Shown here piece after piece: positions 1 to 4,332 of a DNA stretch of 6,262 bases; position 1 is the first letter of the stretch, and the number at the start of each line of letters is the position of its first letter. Made by a program: the position numbers and the translations under genes. This DNA is from JBJTIF01 sp046094825. Its GTDB lineage: Bacteria; Actinomycetota; UBA4738; HRBIN12. The notes under the pieces were generated by a model that saw only the letters and a program-made list of their open reading frames with translations, searched no databases and was not told where the DNA came from. The DNA lies in the NCBI GenBank assembly GCA_046094825.1, contig JBJTIF010000034.1:1-6262 (forward strand), in the 5' to 3' direction.

Positions 1-308
1 GGACGACCTCGCCGCGGCTCTCGCTCGAACTCGCGCTCGTCCGCGCCGCGGTCCCCGAGGCGGACGCGCAGCCGCAGGCGCTCGCCGCGCGGCGGGGGCC
101 TCGGCGGGCGGCGCGGCCGGGGGCGTGGGCGCAGCGGGCACGGCGGCCGGGGACGTCGGTCGACCGGCCGCGCCGCCCGCCCCACCGACCCCGGCGATCC
201 GTTCGAGGCGCTCGAGCCGCGCGGCGAGCGCCTGCGGCTGCGCGTCCGCCTCGGGGACCGCGGCGCGGACGAGCGCGAGTTCGAGCGAGAGCCGCGGCGA
301 GGTCGTCC
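1..308. repeat. Perfect 93-bp inverted repeat (arms 1-93 and 216-308)
   Basis: Read base by base, positions 1-93 are the exact reverse complement of 216-308, around a 122-nt spacer (94-215). The match breaks at 94/215. The right arm lies in well-conserved dnaX coding sequence. The left arm, read in the dnaX frame, gives an Arg/Ala-rich string, as expected for antisense of a GC-rich gene. Since the arm reaches the first base of the window it may extend further left. Likely explanations are a fold-back assembly or amplification chimera at a contig end, or less likely a real inverted duplication. Confidence 0.93.
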
Positions 309-1347
309 AGCGCATGTCCGACTGCGCTTCGAGGAGGAGTCCGGTCACGCGTCCGATCTCGGCGACCGAGTACTTCGTCGCCTGCGCGCGGAGGCGTTCG
401 GCCTCGTCGTCGGGGACGTCGAGGAGGTCGTGCTGCTCGGGCGCGGTCTTCGCGAGGAGGAGGTTGCGGAAGTGGGCGAGCGTCGTCGCGACGACGTGGC
501 GGATGTCCTCGCCCTCCTGGACGATGCCGTGCACGATCGCGAAGAGCGCGCGGGTGTCACCGATCGCGATCGCGTCCGCGATCGCGTGGTGGACCTCGGA
601 CCGCCCCGCGCCGATGAGCGACGTGACGACGTCGTCGTCGACCGCACCGCCACCGAGGACGGAGGCCTGGTCGAGGAGCGAGAGCGCATCGCGCGCGCTC
701 CCCTCGGTCTGCCGCGCGATCGCGATCGCGGCGTCGGGCGACACGGTGAGGCCCTCGCGCTCGGCGACGCGCGCGAGGTGCGCGGCGATCTCCTCGACGG
801 GGATGCGGCGGAAGTCGAACCGCTGGCATCGCCCGACGATCGTCGCGGGCATGCGGTGCGGTTCGGTCGTCGCGAGGACGAAGCGCACGCCGGGCGGGGG
901 TTCCTCGAAGACCTTCAGGAGCGCGTCGAACGCCTCGCGGGACAGACGCTGCGCCTCGTCGATGATGTAGACCTTCTCGCGGCCCTGGACCGGTGCCGTC
1001 GGCGCCTTCTCACGGAGATCGCGCGCGTCATCGACGCCGCCGTGCGACGCCGCGTCGATCTCGACGACGTCGAGGTGCTGTCCCTCGCGGATCGCGACGC
1101 ACTGGCTGCACGTGCCGCAGGGCTCGGCGGTCGGCCCCTGCTCGCAGTTGACCATCTTCGCGAGGATGCGGGCCGTCGAGGTCTTCCCGGTCCCGCGCGG
1201 CCCGCAGAAGAGGAACGCGTGCGCGAGGCGACCCTCGCGGACGGCGCCGGTGAGGGCGCGGATCACGTGGTCCTGCCCGAGGACCTCGGTGGGGCCCTGC
1301 GGGCGGTACTTGCGGTAGAGGGACTGGTAGACCTTCTCCTCGGGCAC
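1..1347 (-). CDS. dnaX: DNA polymerase III subunit tau/gamma (DnaX), partial at left edge
   Basis: Clamp-loader ATPase of the replicative polymerase, loading the beta clamp at the fork. The GTG start at 1345-1347 is preceded by a Shine-Dalgarno AGGGAG (1353-1358) 5 nt away. In the 449 visible residues I read the N-terminal YRKYRP motif, Walker A GPRGTGKTS (49-57), four zinc-module cysteines (68, 77, 80, 83), Walker B VYIIDEAQ (126-133, where DEVH is commoner), sensor 1 LATTEPHRMP, a GRC arginine-finger motif (R173; SRC is usual) and sensor 2 GSARDALSLLDQ. Domain III ends near residue 375. An Ala/Pro-rich linker follows, as expected before the tau C-terminal domains, which lie outside the window. 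The last 31 codons (1-93) are an inverted copy of 216-308, so that Arg-rich tail is probably not genuine DnaX. The SRP RNA gene lies directly upstream on the same strand. Family assignment is very secure. Confidence 0.96.
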   Translation of the reverse strand, partial: MPEEKVYQSLYRKYRPQGPTEVLGQDHVIRALTGAVREGRLAHAFLFCGPRGTGKTSTARILAKMVNCEQGPTAEPCGTCSQCVAIREGQHLDVVEIDAASHGGVDDARDLREKAPTAPVQGREKVYIIDEAQRLSREAFDALLKVFEEPPPGVRFVLATTEPHRMPATIVGRCQRFDFRRIPVEEIAAHLARVAEREGLTVSPDAAIAIARQTEGSARDALSLLDQASVLGGGAVDDDVVTSLIGAGRSEVHHAIADAIAIGDTRALFAIVHGIVQEGEDIRHVVATTLAHFRNLLLAKTAPEQHDLLDVPDDEAERLRAQATKYSVAEIGRVTGLLLEAQSDMRWTTSPRLSLELALVRAAVPEADAQPQALAARLERLERIAGVGGAGGAAGRPTSPAAVPAAPTPPAAPPAEAPAARRAPAAARPPRGPRRGRARVRARAAARSS

Positions 1348-1373
1348 GCGGGCTCCCTGACGCCGGACGACGA

Positions 1374-1379
1374 AGCATA
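1374..1379 (-). promoter_or_regulatory. Putative -10 box of dnaX (TATGCT)
   Basis: On the minus strand TATGCT fits the TANNNT actinobacterial -10 consensus. A start about 7 nt downstream would leave a leader of roughly 20 nt holding the AGGGAG ribosome-binding site before the GTG at 1347. It lies only 2 nt beyond the inferred 3' end of the SRP RNA, so dnaX may be served by both its own promoter and readthrough. No convincing -35 was seen. Confidence 0.5.
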
Positions 1380-1381
1380 GA

Positions 1382-1656
1382 GGTGGCCGTGCACCCGCCG
1401 TTGACCCCTCCGGACCCGCGCGCCGGCCGACCGGTGGCTCCGGCCAGGCACGCCCGCGGCACCCGCCAGGACCCGCTTACGGCTGCTTCCTTCCGGATCT
1501 GACCGGGTTCGCAGGCTGGCGTCGCGCGGGACCCGACCATCGACGCCCCGTACCGGCGGCAGCCTCGGACCCGATGGGCCGCGGGCGGGGATTCAGCCCC
1601 GCTGGAGCGGATTGCGGGTGCAGGGCACCGCTACCTCCCCGCCTAGCACGACCACC
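1382..1656 (-). ncRNA. ffs: Large bacterial signal recognition particle RNA (Alu + S domains)
   Basis: RNA scaffold of the signal recognition particle, binding Ffh and directing membrane-protein synthesis to the translocon. The S domain (about 1443-1537) has the diagnostic GGTCAGATCCGGAAGGAAGC block (Ffh-binding loop), flanked by pairing CGCCAG/CTGGCG and CCCGCG/CGCGGG. Upstream of it, near the 5' end, lies an Alu-type domain: GTGCTAGGCGGGG, then GCCCTGCACCCG and GGGGCTGAA. This matches the order of motifs in archaeal and large Gram-positive SRP RNAs. The ends are set by an 11-bp terminal helix, GGTGGTCGTGC (1656-1646) with GCACGGCCACC (1392-1382), one U-G pair. A helix-5 segment, GCCGCCGGU with ACCGGUCGGC, also pairs with one bulge. 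The length of 275 nt suits the large class (~270 nt). It sits between tadA and dnaX as scr does in Bacillus subtilis. Exact ends are inferred from pairing and the -10 box. Confidence 0.9.
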
Positions 1657-1662
1657 GTCGCG

Positions 1663-1668
1663 AGTATA
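1663..1668 (-). promoter_or_regulatory. -10 box of the SRP RNA gene (TATACT)
   Basis: The minus strand reads TATACT followed by 6 nt, then G1656, which is also the first base of the inferred SRP RNA terminal helix. The near-consensus -10 and its correct distance support the 5' end. I could not identify a clear -35. This promoter is divergent from that of the HAD-GNAT gene about 35 bp away. Confidence 0.7.
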
Positions 1669-1701
1669 CGGAGCGGGTCGGACACGGGCTCCGCGGGTCC
1701 G

Positions 1702-1707
1702 TAGCCT
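1702..1707 (+). promoter_or_regulatory. -10 box for a leaderless start of the HAD-GNAT gene (TAGCCT)
   Basis: TAGCCT is followed by 6 nt (TGCGGC) and then the ATG at 1714, so transcription would begin at or next to the start codon. No Shine-Dalgarno is present. A weak -35 candidate, CGGACA (1679-1684), lies 17 bp upstream. The same arrangement recurs at 4287-4292 and 4320-4325. Confidence 0.6.
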
Positions 1708-1713
1708 TGCGGC

Positions 1714-3348
1714 ATGTCCGCACGACATCGGTTCACGTTCCTCGTCGACTTCGACGGCACCGCGTGCCTCCACGACGCGTCGAACTGCCTCCTCGATCGC
1801 TTCAGCGACGCCGACTGGCAGGCGATGGAGGAGCAGCTCCTGCGCGACCGGGGGGGCCTGCGCGCGATGATGGCGCGCGAGGCGGGCATGCTCCGCGGGA
1901 CGCTCGAGGAGATGGTCGCGCACAACCTCGCGCACTGCCCGATGGACCCGACGTTCGCGTCCTTCGTCGCGTGGGCGGATGCGGAGGGCCACGACGTCGC
2001 GATCGTGTCCGACGGCTTCGGGTTCAACATCGCACCGCTCCTCGACCACGCGGGCATCCGACCGATCCGGACGGTGACGAACGCCCTGACCGCGGGGGAC
2101 GACGGGCGCTGGCGCATCGTCCACCCGAACGCGAACCCGACGTGTGACGGCTGCGGCACGTGCAAGATGCGGGCCGTCGAAGGTGGCCGCGCCGACGCGC
2201 GGACCGCCGTGTTCATCGGCAACGGCATCTCCGACCGGTGGGGCGCGATGCACGCGGACGTCACGTTCGCGAAGGACGCGCTCGTCACGATCTGCGAGGA
2301 GGACGGGACGCCGTTCCGCGCGTGGGGGGACTTCGACGACATCCGACGGTCGCTCGCGGAGGTGCCACCACCCGCGCACGGCCCCGTCGTCGGCCCCTCG
2401 ATCTGCCCCGGGTGGATGCCGATCGGCGGGCGGACACCGTGGGTGCTCCGCGGCGCCGACCGGCCCGGCGACGACGAACGCGTCCTCGCCGTCCATGCCG
2501 AGGCGGAGCAGCACGACCTCGGCCAGGTCCACACCCAGCTCGAGGACATCCGCGCGGACTGGAGCCGTCCGTCGATCGACCCGGAGCGCGACGCGCTCCT
2601 CGTCGAGGACCCGATGTCCGGCGTCGTGGTCGCCGTCGCATCGCTCGAGCGGCACGGTCGCGTCGATGCGGCCGTGCGTCCGGGTGCCCGCGGGCGCGGG
2701 ATCGGGTCGACGCTCCTTCGGTGGGCCGAGCGCGAGACGCTCTCGCGGGCGCCGGACGACGGGAGCGACGTCGCGGTCGGTCAGACGATCGCGGACGCGG
2801 CGGGCGGCGCCGCCGACCTCCTCCGCGCGCACGGCTACGCACCCTTCTACACGGCGTGGATCCTGCGCCTGCCGGCCGACGCGCCGGCCCCCGACCACGC
2901 GCCGCCCGACGGCGTCGAGCTCCGCGCGGCGCGCTGGCCCGACGATGCGGAGGCGTGCTTCCGGATCATCGAGGACGCCTTCGCGCACTGGCCGGGCCGT
3001 TCGCCGAACACCTTCGAGAACTGGGCCGCGTGGTACGCGCGCGACGACTTCGATCCGACCGCGACCGTCGTCGCCGAGGACGCGAGCGGCCCCGTCGGGG
3101 TGGCCACGACGATCCTGCCCGGCGAGTTCTGGATCCAGCAGGTCGCGGTCCGCGTCGATCGGCAGGGTGTCGGCATCGGGAGCGCGATGCTCGCGCGCGC
3201 GTTCCGCGTCGCGCGCGACCGCGGGTACGCGACGGTCGGGCTCTCGACGGACTCGCGGACCGGCGCGCTCGGGGTCTACGAACGCGTCGGGATGCGCGTG
3301 ACCGATTCCTTCACGCACCACCGGAAGGTCCTGCGCGCGGCGCGCTAG
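1714..3348 (+). CDS. Fusion: MtnX-like HAD phosphatase plus tandem GNAT acetyltransferase domains
   Basis: A 544-residue protein. Residues 1-220 form a HAD subclass IB phosphatase. Motif I is DFDGT (D12 nucleophile, D14), motif II is VSDGF (S99), and motif III is a lysine at K151 inside a Cys cluster CDGCGTCK (C144, C147, C150). Motif IV is GNGISD (169-174), with Asn replacing the usual first Asp. It resembles the methionine-salvage phosphatase MtnX and phosphoserine-phosphatase-like enzymes, but no mtn genes are nearby. Residues ~245-544 hold two GNAT domains with acetyl-CoA loops RGRGIG (326-331) and QGVGIG (484-489). The second ends in a typical ALGVYERVGMRV segment. This double-GNAT layout is like mycothiol synthase MshD, but I see no specific reason to call it that. 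The start is fixed by a leaderless -10 box. The TAG stop abuts the 3' end of the convergent tRNA-Ser. Substrates of both halves are unknown. The frame and codon use are continuous across the join, so the fusion may be genuine. Confidence 0.88.
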   Translation: MSARHRFTFLVDFDGTACLHDASNCLLDRFSDADWQAMEEQLLRDRGGLRAMMAREAGMLRGTLEEMVAHNLAHCPMDPTFASFVAWADAEGHDVAIVSDGFGFNIAPLLDHAGIRPIRTVTNALTAGDDGRWRIVHPNANPTCDGCGTCKMRAVEGGRADARTAVFIGNGISDRWGAMHADVTFAKDALVTICEEDGTPFRAWGDFDDIRRSLAEVPPPAHGPVVGPSICPGWMPIGGRTPWVLRGADRPGDDERVLAVHAEAEQHDLGQVHTQLEDIRADWSRPSIDPERDALLVEDPMSGVVVAVASLERHGRVDAAVRPGARGRGIGSTLLRWAERETLSRAPDDGSDVAVGQTIADAAGGAADLLRAHGYAPFYTAWILRLPADAPAPDHAPPDGVELRAARWPDDAEACFRIIEDAFAHWPGRSPNTFENWAAWYARDDFDPTATVVAEDASGPVGVATTILPGEFWIQQVAVRVDRQGVGIGSAMLARAFRVARDRGYATVGLSTDSRTGALGVYERVGMRVTDSFTHHRKVLRAAR

Positions 3349-3438
3349 TGGCGGTGGCCCAGGGATTCGAACCCTGGAGGGAGTTGCCCCCCTACACGCT
3401 TTCCAAGCGTGCCCCTTCGGCCGCTCGGGCAGGCCACC
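3349..3438 (-). tRNA. tRNA-Ser (anticodon GGA)
   Basis: Decodes UCC/UCU serine codons. The acceptor stem GGTGGCC/GGCCACC pairs perfectly, discriminator G is followed by an encoded CCA (3351-3349), the anticodon stem CACGC/GCGTG encloses TTGGAAA (anticodon at 3402-3404), a long class II variable arm is present, and the T loop reads TTCGAAT. The 3' end abuts the stop codon of the convergent HAD-GNAT gene with no spacer. Confidence 0.97.
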
Positions 3439-3445
3439 GCGGGGG

Positions 3446-3451
3446 ATTCTA
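3446..3451 (-). promoter_or_regulatory. -10 box of tRNA-Ser(GGA) (TAGAAT)
   Basis: TAGAAT on the minus strand ends 7 nt before the mature tRNA 5' end. It mirrors TAGACT at the same distance before the neighbouring tRNA-Ser(CGA), indicating separate promoters. No clear -35: that position falls within the hairpin at 3466-3490. Confidence 0.55.
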
Positions 3452-3465
3452 CGCGCGACGCGCGG

Positions 3466-3490
3466 ACGGCCGCCCTGCGCGGGCGGCCGT
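3466..3490 (-). terminator. Hairpin between the two Ser tRNAs
   Basis: A perfect 10-bp stem, ACGGCCGCCC (3466-3475) with GGGCGGCCGT (3481-3490), around a 5-nt loop. It starts 3 nt after the CCA end of tRNA-Ser(CGA), where a terminator for that transcript would lie. There is no U tract, as is common for hairpin terminators in high-GC bacteria, so it is only a candidate. Confidence 0.6.
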
Positions 3491-3493
3491 CGG

Positions 3494-3586
3494 TGGCGGA
3501 GGTGACAGGATTCGAACCTGTGAGGGGCGGTTTAGGCCCCTAACCGCTTTCGAGGCGGTCCCATTCGTCCGCTCTGGCACACCTCC
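3494..3586 (-). tRNA. tRNA-Ser (anticodon CGA)
   Basis: Decodes UCG serine codons. The acceptor stem GGAGGTG/CACCTCC pairs perfectly, with discriminator G and encoded CCA (3496-3494). The anticodon loop CTCGAAA has its anticodon at 3550-3552. A long variable arm (AGGGGCC...CCCCT region) and a TTCGAAT T loop mark a class II tRNA-Ser. It lies between the tadA-like fusion gene and tRNA-Ser(GGA), all on the same strand. Confidence 0.97.
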
Positions 3587-3593
3587 GCGGCGG

Positions 3594-3599
3594 AGTCTA
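3594..3599 (-). promoter_or_regulatory. -10 box of tRNA-Ser(CGA) (TAGACT)
   Basis: TAGACT on the minus strand ends 7 nt before the mature tRNA 5' end, the same geometry as the TAGAAT box of tRNA-Ser(GGA). No convincing -35 was found. Confidence 0.55.
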
Positions 3600-3650
3600 C
3601 AGATGCGGGCCGTCGAACGGTCCCCCGCGTCGCACGGCGCGCGCGGCCGG

Positions 3651-4280
3651 TCAGCGGCGGTCGCGGAAGAACGCGCGGAGCACGTCGCCGCACTCCGTAC
3701 CGAGGACCCCGGTCGCGACGTCGACGCGGTGGTTCAGCCGCGGGTCACGGACGAGATCACCGAGCGAGCCCGCGAACCCCGCCTTCGGATCCATCGCGCC
3801 GATCACGAGTCGGTCGAGGCGCGCGAGGACGATCGCGCCCGCGCACATCGCGCACGGCTCGAGCGTCACCGCGAGCGTGCAGCCCTCGAGCCGCCACGAC
3901 CCGACCGCGGCGGCGGCGGCGCGGATCGCGAGGAGCTCCGCGTGCGCGGTGGGGTCGTGCTCGTGGAGGCGGTCGTCGTCGATCCCGAAGTGGTGTGCGA
4001 CCTCGTGGACGATCGTGCGGACGATCTCGGCCCGCAGCGCCGCAGGCTCGCGTCCGGCACGGTCCTCGATCGTCGAGCGGAAGAGCGTGATCGTGTCCGG
4101 CAGCACGAACGCGTAGCCGCCGTCTCGTTCGGCGAGCGGGATGCCGTGGTAGAGCCCGAGGAGGTCGGGTTCGTCCTGCGGCGGGTCGTCCTCGACGAGG
4201 ACCTCGACGTTGTCCATCCGCTCGAGCACCCACGCGGGGAGGGCGTCGAGCGCGTCCGCGACGAGGTCCTCGAAGCGCAT
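3651..4280 (-). CDS. Fusion of zincin-like metallopeptidase and N-terminally truncated TadA deaminase
   Basis: A 209-residue protein. Residues 1-107 match the small actinobacterial metallopeptidase family (zincin-like type 2, formerly DUF1025): MRFEDLVADALDALP opening, LLGLYHGIPL (40-49), LPDTITLF and the zinc motif HEVAHHFG (H92, E93, H96) followed by DDDRLHE, with which family members normally nearly end. From residue 108 the chain is TadA: HDPTAHAE (H113 zinc ligand, E115 proton shuttle), TLEPCAMC (C143, C146), DPKAGFAGSL and the NHRV...GVL..EC C-terminal part. TadA makes inosine at the wobble base of tRNA-Arg(ACG) and is usually essential. The alpha1-beta1-beta2 part (about 50 residues, including the conserved VPVGA segment) is absent. 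A leaderless -10 (TACGCT) 6 nt upstream of the ATG fixes the start; the longer frame beginning at 4355 is less likely. Either a real gene fusion or a deletion/misassembly joining two neighbouring genes; deaminase activity is doubtful. Confidence 0.88.
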   Translation of the reverse strand: MRFEDLVADALDALPAWVLERMDNVEVLVEDDPPQDEPDLLGLYHGIPLAERDGGYAFVLPDTITLFRSTIEDRAGREPAALRAEIVRTIVHEVAHHFGIDDDRLHEHDPTAHAELLAIRAAAAAVGSWRLEGCTLAVTLEPCAMCAGAIVLARLDRLVIGAMDPKAGFAGSLGDLVRDPRLNHRVDVATGVLGTECGDVLRAFFRDRR

Positions 4281-4286
4281 CCCGGG

Positions 4287-4292
4287 AGCGTA
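4287..4292 (-). promoter_or_regulatory. -10 box for a leaderless start of the metallopeptidase-TadA gene (TACGCT)
   Basis: TACGCT on the minus strand, then CCCGGG, then the ATG at 4280. The 6-nt spacing places the transcription start at the start codon. The 52-bp gap to the divergent NAPRT gene holds both promoters. Confidence 0.6.
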
Positions 4293-4319
4293 GCCGGGTG
4301 CGGGGTCGGCGACGTGCCG

Positions 4320-4325
4320 TAGCCT
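4320..4325 (+). promoter_or_regulatory. -10 box for a leaderless start of NAPRT (TAGCCT)
   Basis: TAGCCT, 7 nt, then ATG at 4333, without a Shine-Dalgarno. The hexamer is identical to that upstream of the HAD-GNAT gene, in the shared context CCGTAGCCTT. Confidence 0.6.
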
Positions 4326-4332
4326 TCCCGCC

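Noticed and set aside
556..735. Several GCGATCGC palindromes resembling HIP1-type repeats
   Set aside because: They fall in dnaX codons for Ala/Ile/Asp runs (such as AIADAIAI) and are explained by codon choice in a GC-rich gene.
430..1380. Long plus-strand ORF (316 residues) opposite dnaX
   Set aside because: It is antisense to a clearly conserved DnaX frame, is made mostly of Arg, Asp, Glu and Ala, and has no recognisable motif.
1481..1496. SRP RNA read as a plus-strand element or as part of a 170-residue minus-strand ORF (1028-1540)
   Set aside because: The Ffh-binding consensus is readable only on the minus strand, and the ORF is an out-of-frame shadow spanning the SRP RNA and dnaX.
1477..3321. 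Minus-strand ORF of 614 residues across the HAD-GNAT gene
   Set aside because: Low-complexity Arg/Val/Asp-rich antisense shadow; it also overlaps the SRP RNA and has no family motifs.
2160..4322. Plus-strand ORF of 720 residues through the HAD-GNAT gene, both tRNAs and the TadA fusion
   Set aside because: Runs across two tRNA genes and opposite conserved coding sequence; composition is that of a GC-rich shadow frame.
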